This document shows, piece by piece, positions 1 through 11,524 of a stretch of 64,000 nucleotides of DNA. Every line of letters starts with the position of its first letter. The first letter of the stretch is position 1. The DNA is taken from NCBI GenBank assembly GCA_027605045.1, contig JAQFWX010000010.1:1368879-1432878 (forward strand), written 5' to 3'. The DNA is from Phallus indusiatus. Taxonomy: Eukaryota > Basidiomycota > Agaricomycetes > Phallales > Phallaceae. The notes beneath the pieces are model-generated. The model saw nothing but the letters and a program-made list of their open reading frames with translations, was not told where the DNA came from and searched no databases. A program made the position numbers and the translations under genes.

Positions 1-1361
1 GGTACTCACCGTGCCGGGGGAAAAATTATATACTGATATTTGCATTGGTATTCCGCTCGCCTCTCCTTGGCCATGTGCAGAAATTCAAGGAGGACGATTA
101 TGGTCGAGGGCTCCTTCTCTACTAAAACTAATAATTAATTAATCCATGAAATTAAAGGACACGAAAATATATCCACCTTAGGTGACCTAGCATCCCACGC
201 TCAGGCTTGGTGTCCCGGCGAGAATATCCACAGGGAGAATTCTTGGTAGATCAGCACCACAGGAACCCCGCTGCCGGAAAACCAGCAATAGAGTAAGTTC
301 ATCCGTGCGAATCGTCACTTGAAGCTGTCTTCTTGGTTAGGTGCCAGAATAAAAGGCTTCGGGATGGTCGTGACTGATTTGATTCGTACCGATCGCAATG
401 AACAATAAATGAAAATTCGTAGCATAATGTCAATGTTTGTCTAATGTATCTGGGGAACTCGGTTTAGCAATCTGCCGCGTGAAAATTAATTGTTCATTGA
501 GTAGCCGTCCCTCCGGCTCCTCCGACTCTGGAGAAAATTTTTTTCAAAAAAAGGTCACTTGATGCGATCGAGAAATCATGAGGATCCTACGATAAAGTCT
601 TTAAGGTTTTTGCAAGTATTATCTGCAGGGTCGACGGGAATGGTGTCGTGCTGGCTGGTGGTGGAATTTTGAGCATAGTCGTAGTGCTGTATGTCTTTAT
701 TTTCATCTAAAGAAAAAACCTCAGACATATTGAGCTTTTTCCTCCATCAGAAAAGAATCTGAATCAAAAGCAATCATTTTCAGAATGTAAAGCAATAGAA
801 TATTCCCCCTGCCAAAATTGGGCAGACTGGTTGCAGACTGGTCAAAGCAAGGTCAAAGCCAAGACTGGATGTGATTATGTAATCTCCAAAAAGGAAAAAG
901 ATGCCGGTTGGCCGATCCGCTATTTTCCGTGGAATATCAATAGATATTAGACACATCAATTAACAATATATACGCCGAATAAAATAGAGGTCAGCACATG
1001 GACCAAATAAATACATTAGATTGTCGCTGTCGTATATATTGCATCATGTCTTGGACTGACAAAACTGTCATACCTCGTATTATTTATTACTCGACTCATA
1101 TCACATTCAATTATCAAGGAAGAATATCCTCTTTCCTGTAGAATGACTGAACCTTGGCTCGGAGAATTTCCCATGCTGCGCATTCACACCCGGCCTATCA
1201 GCCCTATCTCCAGATAATTCACCTATTTATAAGTAATCATTAATTTTTTTTTCACGTGGAAATCCATGGGCCTTGATAAATTTCCATGTGCCCCGAGTCG
1301 GGGTAAACAGCCCATTCAGTGACACCCGTGTGACATGTAACAACGCTATCTTGTCCATATC
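1..1361. other. Left-edge intergenic region
   Basis: I see no reading frame of credible length or composition on either strand, and no recognisable RNA gene. The sequence is AT-rich with stops in every frame. The right end presumably holds the promoter of the ORF at 1362. Confidence 0.5.
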
Positions 1362-1667
1362 ATGTCCTCGCCCTTCGTACCTCAGTTAGATTTCGGAATC
1401 AACACATATCTCGCAGTCTATCTCACTCCGTCCTCGCATTTCTTATCTCAACCTGCATTGTTATGTTCACTTCATCCGGATCTGTCACATGTTGGTCCTC
1501 TTGGCGTGATGCAAGATGTACAAATCCTGAGTGCACCTAAAGACGCTATAACCAGTCATCAACTCGAGGACATCCTGGCTGCCTTACAGGCCGAATCCGA
1601 AGAAGGAGTAACCAAAGTCGAGATTCTCAAAGAACCGCAGCAAAGATCGAAACGAGACGAATTATGA
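1362..1667 (+). CDS. Hypothetical 101-residue protein with C-terminal RDEL
   Basis: This is a single-exon frame from ATG to TAA. I do not recognise it. The first half is rich in Leu, Pro and Ser. The second half (about residues 48-85) is a mixed acidic region that looks like folded protein (VGPLGVMQDVQIL, then LEDILAALQAESEEG). The last residues are KRDEL, which resembles an ER-retrieval signal, but the N-terminus lacks a clear signal peptide, so the resemblance may be chance. A short upstream exon cannot be excluded. It could also be a spurious frame. Confidence 0.4.
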   Translation: MSSPFVPQLDFGINTYLAVYLTPSSHFLSQPALLCSLHPDLSHVGPLGVMQDVQILSAPKDAITSHQLEDILAALQAESEEGVTKVEILKEPQQRSKRDEL

Positions 1668-2304
1668 TTTTATCACCCCATTTCACGCCAACTATCTCTC
1701 GACTCTTTCTTCATTCTCTTAATCAGCTCCAGTCCTCTTTTCCATTCGTTTGTTATTTTCAGGCTTTTTACATATCGCTTTGGATTGAAGTCGTTTGAAC
1801 CTGATAAGGGATAGTCCGATTGAACTAGACTTTCTTGTTAATCAAGCCATTTGATGGTCAAATAGCAATCCGTATGGAAACCCATATGATCATAAATGTA
1901 CTATAGTCACACAGATTTTTTTTGTGCCATAGATTGATTAAAAGTTTGCCATCATCCCCAACATGTCCACGGCGTTGCCTGGAAAGCTTTGCAGAAGCAG
2001 CTAAATTTTGATAGGGCGAGGTCGCTTAATCTATAAAGTCTGGGAATGTCCGTAACATTACTGCGGGGTTACTGTATGATGCATTTCTGTAGAGCTCGTA
2101 GAGATATCGAACGGCGACCACTCCCCGGTGTAAGGTACAGGTCGCACGACGGCCCCTCACCCAGCCCAGTTCTCCGAGGACGCTGCGTTCCAAACCAATA
2201 CTCTCAAGCCCAAGGGCCTTAATCACAACCTTCCTTTTTCTTTCACTCATTTTAATATCCTAAATTTATACCATACATTGTTATCAAAACTCGCTAGAAG
2301 AAGA
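1668..2304. other. Intergenic, with two unconvincing minus-strand frames
   Basis: Two minus-strand frames (2026-2250 and 2247-2501) lie here and run into the next gene. They have no recognisable domain or splice context, and the second is antisense to the Ser-rich gene at 2305. Confidence 0.4.
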
Positions 2305-3030
2305 ATGCTTCGCCAGGCGCGAAGTTTCGTCCTGATATCCTTATTCATGTTAACAACAACGCGTCCGTTGAGAGGGCTTGCTTTAAATTTCACAAAAGAT
2401 ACTGGTCTTCGATTGAACGCTAGTCCTAATCCACAAATCGTCCAGATCCAAACCGACAGTCTTGTCGTGTCGAGCACGAATGTCCTGTCCTTGTCGGACA
2501 ACGTTCAAATGCTGAAAGAGATTCAAGTTTCCCCAACTCCAACTCCATCCAGATCACATCATTCTATCTCAGTCTCTCCAATGACAGACCCTAAACCTCC
2601 TGAAAATTCTGCTCCTTCCTCACCAGCAGTGGTACTCGCTTCGCCGACAACGCCGCTGCTACTCGCATCAACCTCATCATTCGTACCACAGTCTAAATCC
2701 CTTGCATCTGTTTTGGGCACGGCAGTAACAACATTATCATTCGTAACAGATTTCAGGGGTTCAATTAACGGACCTTCACCCATCGCAACACTTTCTTAAA
2801 ATCCAACAATCCTCAGCGACGGATCAAGTATTCAGACACCCTCTTCCCCTTCGACCAACTCCGAAGATGTAAACGCCAGTGGAGCTTCATCTTCCCCTGA
2901 CCCTGGAATAATTACTGGAAAACTTCCTGCTTCAATGAACCATGCTGGCAGGGATGCTCGTACGCCTCGGGGAAGTTTACATTTGGGGATTTACATCCTG
3001 GCTGGTTGCGCGTTGTCGCTCGTACTCTGA
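2305..3030 (+). CDS. Ser/Pro-rich secreted, possibly GPI-anchored protein, interrupted by an in-frame TAA
   Basis: From ATG 2305 the frame encodes a basic start plus hydrophobic stretch (FVLISLFMLTTT) like a signal peptide, then a long Ser/Thr/Pro-rich region. TAA at 2797-2799 closes the simple ORF, but the same frame continues for 77 codons with the same composition to TGA 3028-3030. It ends in a hydrophobic tail (LGIYILAGCALSLVL) like a GPI-attachment signal. Either this is a nonsense-broken gene, or the stop lies in an intron. GTAACA at 2743 and TTCAG ending at 2835 would remove exactly 93 nt and keep the frame, though the branch point is weak. Upstream exons are possible. The function would be a wall or surface glycoprotein, by inference only. 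Confidence 0.45.
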
Positions 3031-3843
3031 TCCGTTATTTTGCATAGTACACCTGGATTATTTTATACCCACCACCGCATATTAGTTGTATCTTATTATA
3101 CCATCCAATTTGAATCCTTCTTAGAATCAGTAAACTAGTAGGAGTTATCAAAAGGCGAGATTATCGGAAATTTGTGTGTCCCGAATTGGAGGTCTGAGCT
3201 TCAAGCGAATCTAGAAGACTTGGACAAGTCCGATCAAATGACAAAAATCTTTGAACCAAGTTGCCATCCAACTCTCACATCGGCCCAGAATCTCATCAGT
3301 TGTAGAGACCCTCGCTTACATACATGACACTGTAAACGCATGCCGAGATGCGATCGCCCTTCGAGAAACTAAGTCCTTTATTAACCGATGACGCCGGTAA
3401 GACTCCAACAACACCACTTATATTTTTTTCTGGAAACTTCAACCAGCTTACATCCTATCATAAACCTCTCATTACTAGCAAGACCCTCCTTCAGATCAAT
3501 TTACATACTTTGATGACGTTATCTCCTCCGTGTATGCTTTTATGGCCAATTTAGTAATCACTGAAGATCTGTTTTGGAGCTCGAATGACGAACAGTCTTC
3601 GATGGCTTATCGCGTTAAAAGCTTCTGATTCCTTTTAGGACATATCATGTGTCTTCTAATATATCACGTTATTAAGGACCATCGTGTGAATATGCAACTA
3701 AAACGACCTTCTAGCGATGTGAGTATATTCCGCAGAAATCAAACCAAAAACCATACCTTCATTTTAGTGTGAGAGTAAAATTTCTTGTGGGACACTCCCA
3801 ACTCTTACTAGGTTACTACTAGTAGTCAACACCATAACTGATT
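3031..3843. other. Intergenic region before the flavoenzyme gene
   Basis: I see no supportable gene. Short frames here (for example 3348-3554) have low-complexity, non-protein-like composition. The right end contains the promoter of the gene starting at 3844. Confidence 0.5.
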
Positions 3844-6003
3844 ATGTCTACGCACCAAAGTGCTCATCAGAATGTTCATATCATTCCGCACTTATCTCAA
3901 TCTAACCCAAGTGGAGTCCCGTCACGACTTGTCGAAGAAGCCTTGTCTATAAAATTGAAGACATTAACAAATCAAACCTTGCCTGATTTCACGGAACGTT
4001 TGAATAGATCGGTGGACAGGCATGACAGCCAACTTCCCATCTTACCCCCTGAGATCACGAGAGACGTATTTAATAAAGCAATTGTAGAACTCCAAGAGTA
4101 CCTTGGCGAACATCACGTTGTTGTGAATGACAGAGAATTAGATGATGGTTGGTATATGGAACACCCGTAAGTTCAAGTTATCGTTGTTCTTTCCCGCCCT
4201 TTCCGTAGTATAATGGAAAGCATGCAGAATAGTTTAATGTTCTATTTTAACTTTGAGATGATATTGAAGCAACAAATTTACATCTAACTCAGAAATACCC
4301 ACGATGCATTTCACATATATGATCGGGAGGATACTGTCTGCTCGGCAATTCTATACCCCGGATCTGTAGCAGACGTTCAAAAAATCGTACAATGGGCTAA
4401 TAAGTATTTGATACCTATTTACCCCATTTCAATTGGTCGAAATTTGGGATATGGCGGTGCAGCCCCCCGCGTTCGAGGAGCCGTCGTTGTCGATCTGGGA
4501 AGACGAATGAATAAAGTCTTGAATATTGATGGCCACAATTGTTCGTGCCTGGTAGAACCTGGCGTAACATATTTTGCGCTATACGAAGCCGTACAGAAGA
4601 GTGGACACGCTTTGTGGATCGATACACCTGATCTGGGCGGTGGAAGCGTATTGGGCAACGCCCTCGATAGAGGCGTAGGGTCAGTTGCCTTTTCCCTCTT
4701 TTTCGAATAAGAAAGAGATCACGACCAATGTTCCGGCGTTAGATATACTCCATATGGCGATCACTTTGGCAACCATTGTGGAATGGAGGTCGTCTTGCCC
4801 ACAGGTGACGTCGTAAGACTCGGAATGGGAGCTTTACCTGGCAAGGATGGCAAAGACAATCCCACCTGGCAATCATTCCAATACGGTTACGGTCCTTACT
4901 CCGATGGAATTTTTACGCAAAGCAATTTTGGAATTGTAACGAAAATGGGTTTTTGGCTCATGCCTGCTGCGGAACATCTGACATTTGCCATTACATTTCC
5001 ACGGGAGGAGGATTTTGAACAAATAATTGAAATAATCGAACCGCTTAGTGTCCAAAGAGTCTTTGGCAACGTGCCTCAGATTAGACATGCCACCCAGGAA
5101 CTACCCATAATTGGGAAGAAGAGGATAGACATTTATGACGGGGAAGGTCCAATCCCAACTGAAGAAATTAGGAAGCATATGGCACAAACTGAATACGGAG
5201 ACGTGGCCTGGATATTTTATGGTAAAAATAGGTTTAATTGCCAATTGCCGACTGAAAAAGCTAAATTTGAGATACATATAGCCTCTGTATACGGTCCCAA
5301 GGAGCAGAGAAGGACCAGCATTGAGTCGATCAGAGAGGCTTTTTCGGTTATCAGAGATGCAAAATTCGTGTTTCCCGACGATGTGCCGCAGACTCACTAT
5401 CTGCATTCCCGAGTTGCCATATGCGCTGGTATTCCTGGGCTGACGGATCTAAATTGGCTGCATTGGAGGCCGAATGGCTCACATCTATTCTTTTCCCCGA
5501 TTTCTCCAGTGAAGGGTCGAGACGCTAAGAAATTATACGATATCGTGAAGAAAAGGCATGCAGAATTCGGGTTTGATATGATGCCGGCGTTTTGTGTTGC
5601 GCCTCGGGAAATGCATTTCATCGACTGCTTGTGCTACAACCGCAGCGACACCGATGAGAAAAGAAGAGCAGTAGCCTGTATGAGAGCGATGATTGACGAC
5701 GCAGCAAAAGAAGGGTATGGAGAATACAGAACGCATATTCTGGTATGTACATATGGCCATCAATGTATCAAGGTTCTAAAGTAACAAACTCCTATTTAGC
5801 TGGCCGACCAAGTAGCGTCAACATATAAATGGAATGACGGCGCTCTTATGAAATTGAACGAAACCATAAAGGATGCCTTGGACCCAAATGGAATTTTGGC
5901 CCCAGGCAAGGCAGGAATCTGGCCGAAACGGTTTAAGGACAAAGGGTGGGAGATCTTCTTCGGAGATACCAGAGAAACTTCTCTTCCAGAAGGCGTCATT
6001 TAG
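3844..6003 (+). CDS. Vanillyl-alcohol-oxidase-type FAD oxidoreductase
   Basis: There are four exons: 3844-4166, 4293-4679, 4743-5742 and 5800-6003, giving 637 residues. All junctions are GT-AG and the frame closes. The FAD-binding (PCMH) domain is explicit: PISIGRNLGYGGAAPRVRG, then VEPGVTY, PDLGGGSVLGNALDRGVG and YTPYGDH. The C-terminal half carries the VAO substrate cap, and the end reads LDPNGILAPGKAGIWP. The family (vanillyl-alcohol oxidase, eugenol oxidase, 4-cresol dehydrogenase) oxidises para-substituted phenols. The His in the REMH stretch is a candidate for the covalent His-FAD bond known in VAO, by inference. The protein is longer than classical VAO (about 560 residues), mainly at the N-terminus, and I see no C-terminal SKL peroxisomal signal. 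A role in lignin-phenol turnover is plausible. Confidence 0.93.
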
Positions 6004-6030
6004 ATAAGTCGAGATAAGTCGAGATAAGTG
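6001..6030. repeat. 10-bp tandem repeat, three copies, at the stop codon
   Basis: The unit (g/t)agataagtc/g occurs three times in a row and begins at the TAG stop of the flavoenzyme gene, so the stop codon lies in the first unit. This is a short microsatellite-like expansion. Confidence 0.8.
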
Positions 6031-6541
6031 TACATATCATGCCTTCTAAGTGCACTCATATGGCATTTGATTATGGTGAGCAAACAATGAAACGCGATAG
6101 GACTGAAGAGGAGAGTTTATACATAATAGCGACCAATTACGACCTTGACATGTGATAAAGAGCTGGAAAGTTAAAATTTCTTAGCCCTCTTTCCCACAGA
6201 TCTAATACATACACGATGCATCCAAAAATTGATAATTCTTGAACTCGAGTTGTCATGCATCATGGTTCTGCTGCGATGACTAAATTGCGCAGTAAAGTAT
6301 TCGAATAACAAATTCCATTGAAGAAGCTTCCCGTGCAAATCTGCAAAGTTCTTCCTTAAAACGCGATGAGTACATTTCACTATTTCATCTGCTCAGCGAC
6401 GTTTAGCGATGCATGGAAGACTTGAGTAAGAAACAATGTGATAAATAGATTGAAGCTCCGATCGGAACCGGCATTACCCCACGGGCGCTCTAGCTGAAAT
6501 GACGCCGCGAGGAGCAGACTCAGTTTGACCACACCGTGATC
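6031..6541. other. Intergenic region
   Basis: I see no gene. The minus-strand frame at 6171-6380 has no recognisable features. Confidence 0.5.
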
Positions 6542-7642
6542 ATGTCATTGCCGCTGTCGTCTGCATTGTCGTACATAACAAACACTTATGATACCTTACT
6601 CGAGAATTTCCCAGTCTTAGCATGGTTTGGAATAGAAGTTACGACTATCGACACTTTGGCTGTGTTGCGTCTCTGCCTTATATTGCGCCAAATTCGCCAG
6701 GCTGTCCGGGCGTCGTATACCGGTAAAGCTCGTCCATCCTCATTTGTCAAGGATGCTATCACAACACTCGTCGTGGTATACGGTGGAGAAGCGGCTGCTG
6801 GTGAATTTTCTTGCCATGAGCTTGGCTCAGATAACTAATCTCTTGGTGTCTCGGTACAGCTCCTTGGCTTCGCTTGACACCTTCTTTCGTGACTTCACCT
6901 AAGTTTCCGTTATTGTACATATTCGGCCAGCTCATAGTCGAATATCTGCCAATAATACCCTCATTCTCATTCGAGACAGAAGGACCCCTCACATTCCTGG
7001 ATGCCCTGACACGTTCATATCTCTTGACAACGCTTCTTCCACCAATGGTCATAAATCACCACGATAAATCAATTTCTAGTAATCCATGGTCCCTTCTTAT
7101 TTCATCCTTCGTAAGTGGCTGTTCTTCCGCGGCCATCAATCCACGCCATATTATTTTCTTGTTTTTCATTTCTGTTCCTCGCACAGCTCGTCGCTAACGG
7201 AGGATTCTTCTGCGTCAACTCGTTTTCCATGTTGAGCCCTTCAGGGCTCTCTTTAGTGACACCTGCGGAACTTGAACCATATGGCTGGACGACAGTCGAT
7301 CTATGGATTGCTCCGTTAATAACCGGTCTATGGGCCACCCTTACAAACGCTCAACCCTTCTGGACCCAACTACACATTCTATTTGCTTCTCTCATTCAAT
7401 CTATCAACGGTCAACAAGGAAAATTAGATGAATCAACTGTTTTACCCTGGAATACTAAGGACGTTCGCTCTTTATGTGCAGTAATTGTTTGGGCTTGTTT
7501 TGCTACTCGCACAGTAAGGAACTTTGGAGTCGTATGGTGGAATAATAAATTAGAGAAAGACTCCTTGAAATCTAGTAAATTCCTTCCTTCATCTCTCATT
7601 ACCCGATTAACGTCTCATTTGCAGAGAAGAATCAATAGATAA
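6542..7642 (+). CDS. Predicted multi-pass membrane protein, unknown function
   Basis: There are three exons, 6542-6800, 6860-7110 and 7187-7642, giving 321 residues with the frame closed across both introns (59 and 76 nt). I do not recognise the family. Hydrophobic segments that could span a membrane lie near residues 35-55 and 100-125, around LVANGGFFCVNSF, in DLWIAPLITGLWATL and in LCAVIVWACFAT. The C-terminus is basic (LQRRINR). There is no cleavable signal peptide; the start MSLPLSSALSYI is mild. The ATG at 6542 is the first in frame. It may be an ER or other intracellular membrane channel or transporter, but that is only a guess from topology. Confidence 0.75.
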
Positions 7643-8008
7643 ACATACCACCCTAGCACATCGTCCAAGATGTTTATTCTTTCACGAAGAAATCACGATT
7701 TTTTACTCGAATTTTTTTTATATATCTTGGAATGAGTTTCAATATTTCCCGATATTAAAGAGCGAATTTATAGTAAGAACTGAAAAAAAGGAAAGGACTA
7801 ACACTACAAGTATTATTTGAATCAATAATGTCCAGCCAAAAGAACTACAAAGGTAAAGTAGTAACACAAAGTGAATTAACGAAAGTTTTTGAGAAATACA
7901 TTAAGAGATATTAGAATGAGCTTTTGAAAAAAAAACTTTAATACGGTCCGTCCGCCAATCCATGAATCATAAAAGTTCGTTGCGACCACACTTTTAGACA
8001 TTACTTCG
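7643..8008. other. Convergent intergenic region
   Basis: This 3' space lies between two convergent genes. It is AT-rich with poly-A and poly-T runs, and I see no coding sequence. Confidence 0.6.
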
Positions 8009-9945
8009 TCAAGCTTCCACAGCCCCGTTGAACATGGTCCAAGACGAATCGAAACCTTGATTACTTTGACTGCCATAATCATACGATATCGGGTAAAAAT
8101 TCAGCAGTGGATCCATGGATACAGAGGGAAACATGGTCGATTCAGTATAAACTTCAGACGAACTTGGATGAGCATTCTCAAAACCGGTATTAGACTGATC
8201 AAACCCGCTCATGTACGAATCACTAGATGGCCCCGCCTTGAACAGATCCTCCACAAAAACGGGCCCTTGAATTTGAGGCGGAGGCGCGAGTTTTTGGAAT
8301 TTATACGCGTACGGGTTGAACGAGGACCAGTGTTTATTCAACAACGGAGCCTGCCCTACGTGGACTTGTCGCGGAATAACGGAACCGGAGACTTGCTCAG
8401 CCACTGGCTTCTGTTCGACTTCAGAGACCTTTGAAGTTGACATCTTTGTTTCCGCGGGTGGAACATCGAGATTGGCTGGTGTGGCAGGGACCGCTTGAAC
8501 CGTCTGATTTGAAAAGGACATCTGTTCAGGAGACGTACAAAACGACATTTCCAACCAACGCTGATTGAACTGGCGATCAGTACCTTCCGCGTTCAAGTGC
8601 AAATTAAAGGGAGATGGTTGCATCGGGGAAGTGAACATGAAAGGATTTGCCATTGGCTTGAAGGACAAGGGATGGACCTGAGAGACATCAATGGCATTCG
8701 ACCACGCCTCGGATAAAGCAGGCTGAGGGTTAATCAGAGAAGCCGGCGCGATAGTTGCGTCGCTCTTTGCCTGCGAAAATAAAACGATAATCTTAGAAAT
8801 AGATCCTTTCAGTGATAAGAAGAAAAGACTAACCGGATAACCGAGGTCGACTGGCTGTGCAATTATCGGCTTAATCGGAAATGTGGTAAGTACGTTTCCG
8901 TTAGTTTTGTCTTCATTGGAAAAGCTTGTATCTTGATAGACAAAGCCAGGTCTGATACCACTGGAATACGAATTACGACGGGAAGGATCAGAAAAGGTAA
9001 TTATACCTCCTTCACCGTTATACACATCTGGTTGGAAAGAATGAACAACAGAATCCGGACCGGAAAGCACGGTGTGATTAGGAAGCGGAGCGGACGATGA
9101 TTGGCGGCGCAGAGCTTCCCAAGTCGCGTCATTGAACGCGTTCATGGAGGCGGGATGGTCACCTTGACCCTGATAGGAAAAAGAATTCGAGAGCTCTTGG
9201 GGGTTTATGACGCTATCGTCCCAACTCGAAAGTCGAAAGGACTGCTTGCGTTGGACGATTTCGGGGTGTACAGGAGCAGTGGTAATGGCGACTCTATCGC
9301 TCGGCAGAAGTGGGGGGACTCGAAGGGAAGCTAGACTTGCCACATTACTAGACACAGGGTTAGAAGGGGGAGCTGGGGTAGGATCCGGGGAACTATTAGC
9401 ACTATGAAAAATAACCGAACTTTTCTCGATTTCGCGTTCGACCTTTGTCTGCTTCTTGACTTTATTCTTGGGTCGAGAGGGTTTATACTTATAATCCGGA
9501 TGTCGGCGAGCGTGCTCCTCTTTCTCCTCCTCAGCCTTCTTATGGCATCTTCTTTTTTCGTGCTCCGGTAATTTTTTCCATGCTGCACCGATGCGTCCGG
9601 ATAGAGTTTTGTCCTCAGGTTCGTCTGATGGGCGGTTGCGAAGATACTCGCTTCGGAAGATTATGAATGCATTCGGAGGACGAGGAATGTGACCCTCTCT
9701 TTGCCTCTTTTGTCGAGTAGGTTTAGGGATATCATATGAAGTCTTCGCTTGAGATTTCTTCGAACGACGAGGTCTCGCGGGACGCCGAGAAGGAGCCTGT
9801 GATGTCCAGCCCACTTCATCTTCCAAGGCGGAAGGAGAAACGGGTTCATACTGCCCAGCTTTCGAAAACGATTCAGTTCGAAACCGTCAAAAGAAAAGGC
9901 TCACTCACCAGTAGATAAATTAGCTTGTTTTCGCGGCAAAGGCAT
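8009..9945 (-). CDS. HMG-box (MATA_HMG type) transcription factor
   Basis: There are three exons: 9945-9909, 9858-8834 and 8770-8009, giving 607 residues. The first exon encodes only 12 residues (MPLPRKQANLST). The second intron (8833-8771, GTTAGT...CAG) is 63 nt without a stop in frame, so it can be mistaken for coding. After a basic region (RRPARPRRSKK) comes one HMG box at about residues 69-145: PRPPNAFIIFRSEY, then GAAWKKLPEHEKRR and HPDYKYKPSRPK. This is the fungal mating-type-like class seen in regulators such as Ste11/Prf1 and Rox1. The rest is Ser/Pro/Gln/Asn-rich, as in activation domains. It is a nuclear DNA-binding regulator. Its targets cannot be told from sequence, and it is a single HMG gene rather than an evident mating-type locus. 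Confidence 0.92.
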
Positions 9946-10930
9946 TACAATTACTCGCGAAATCAAAATCGACACGAAATATAACGAGAAAAAGAAAGTA
10001 TTAAAACGTTGAGGAAAATCACAGATTTTGCTGCAACTAAAGCGGCGCACAGCACCCTATCAAGAAAAGAATGAGTAGAGGGAGAGAGAGAAAGTCGTCG
10101 CCGACCCCTTAAAGTCGCTCAGTCCTCCTTTGTGTTAATTCGGAGAGAAAAGGATAGGCTCCGACCGCTTTTCTGAGGGATTTTGATAAAATGGACATGT
10201 TTCGCTTTTTCTTTTCGATGTCTTGACGCTACTCGACAATTGACAATTGGAGCGAGCATTTCAGGGTCGATCCAATGACTTTCTTGTTTAGTTCTATTAT
10301 GTGGGTCCACCTTTCTCTCACCAAATCAAGCTGAACAATCAAATAACCGTCTTGCGTAAGCGAGCGGAAGATATAGGACTCAGCTTGTTCGACGAGAGAG
10401 GGATGTCTGAGGTTGAGTAAACTTGCCAAAAATGGACATGTATGGCGCGGGCTATTTTTGTCGGCAGGGTCTTCTGACTGGACTTGTGAACAGAACTCCA
10501 AAATTTCAGTTTTTCGGAAAACTGAACAGGTCATAATAAACAAACAAGAACTACGGAACACAAGTTTGTATTCGATTTGGAAGGGAGAGGTGGTTTGATG
10601 GTGTTTGTCACTGTTCGAATTTGCATTACGATCTCGGGCATGTACCGAGTACTCTGATTACGTAGTCTTCACGTGACTTGATTTTCGTGGAGCTCAACGG
10701 AAAAGCCATTTTTGTCAGGTGAAAATATCAGGACAGCATTCGTGTTGGAAGTTTCATCACTTTTCAATGTCACATAGGCTGCTGGGCCTAAGACCAAAAC
10801 GACGCATTGCCTATTAACGTCCTCACTGACTCGCTGCATATTTCAAACAACAACAATATATTAAATGACTATCTTATCCTTATGGACAAAGACCCAATTT
10901 CAAGAGACTTTTTCGTCTCAATTGCAAGAC
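9946..10930. other. Upstream region of the HMG gene, possible short ORF
   Basis: A minus-strand frame at 10229-10561 (110 codons) contains a stretch that looks protein-like (LVEQAESYIFRSLTQDGYL) but has no start or splice context I can defend and no recognised family. It could be a small gene, a uORF-bearing leader, or chance. The rest shows nothing. Confidence 0.3.
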
Positions 10931-11429
10931 TCAAATATTGATAGAGTTGCAGCCCAAGTTGATCTGAGGTTGGACTTAGAATCATTTGTTCATGAAAATG
11001 GGAACAGAAGAAAGTACTAACAAAGCCGTTGAAAGTGTCTCCATCACAGCAGACGGGAGCCTGGGTGCAATCCGCGCCTTCAGCGGAGCCACTAGCGAAA
11101 GATGTTAGATTTTCTAGTGACTGTGCATCTTTCCGCTACACTTACTCAACGCCTACTGCAGTGCAGCCAAGACCGACTTGACTGGTGCTAGAGGAAAGAT
11201 CTCCGGTGTTGATACCCAGCATGTTCAAAAGATTGCCAATGACTGGGTTGTTGGCATCCTGAACCGTGTTGCAGCACATAATGCTGCCTAAAAGAAAAAT
11301 GAGATGAAACAGATCGATCGAGGACATCGTTCAATCCTCACCAGTGTTGCATTGATCAATGACAGTTGTCTGGGGAGCTGCTGCAACAGAGAGAGCAAGG
11401 AGGGTTGAAACGAAGAGCTTGGTCAACAT
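10931..11429 (-). CDS. Class I hydrophobin
   Basis: There are four short exons: 11429-11342, 11287-11146, 11091-11022 and 10963-10931, with introns of 54, 54 and 58 nt. The protein is 110 residues. The signal peptide is MLTKLFVSTLLALSVAAA. Eight cysteines lie at 27, 34, 35, 71, 85, 91, 92 and 105, the C-x6-CC-x35-C-x13-C-x5-CC-x12-C pattern of class I hydrophobins with its two CC doublets. The end GFINLGCNSINI is typical of agaric members. Hydrophobins are secreted and self-assemble at air-water and wall interfaces on aerial hyphae and fruiting bodies. A TATA box lies about 90 bp upstream of the ATG, consistent with a strongly expressed gene. Confidence 0.97.
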
Positions 11430-11517
11430 TTTAAAAAGAAGCTGAAGGCGAAAGAGCTGCTAGAGCAAGTTCAACTGGGTGGATTGAACTGAGGAAGAAG
11501 AGCAGAAAATTACTGTC

Positions 11518-11524
11518 TTTTATA
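11518..11524 (-). promoter_or_regulatory. TATA box of the hydrophobin gene
   Basis: TATAAAA on the minus strand, about 90 bp upstream of the hydrophobin ATG. A long pyrimidine-rich tract (plus strand 11547-11577) lies just further upstream. Confidence 0.65.

Noticed and set aside
2026..2501. Two minus-strand ORFs opposite the Ser-rich gene
   Set aside because: No domain, no splice context, and they are antisense to a better-supported frame with a signal peptide and GPI-like tail.
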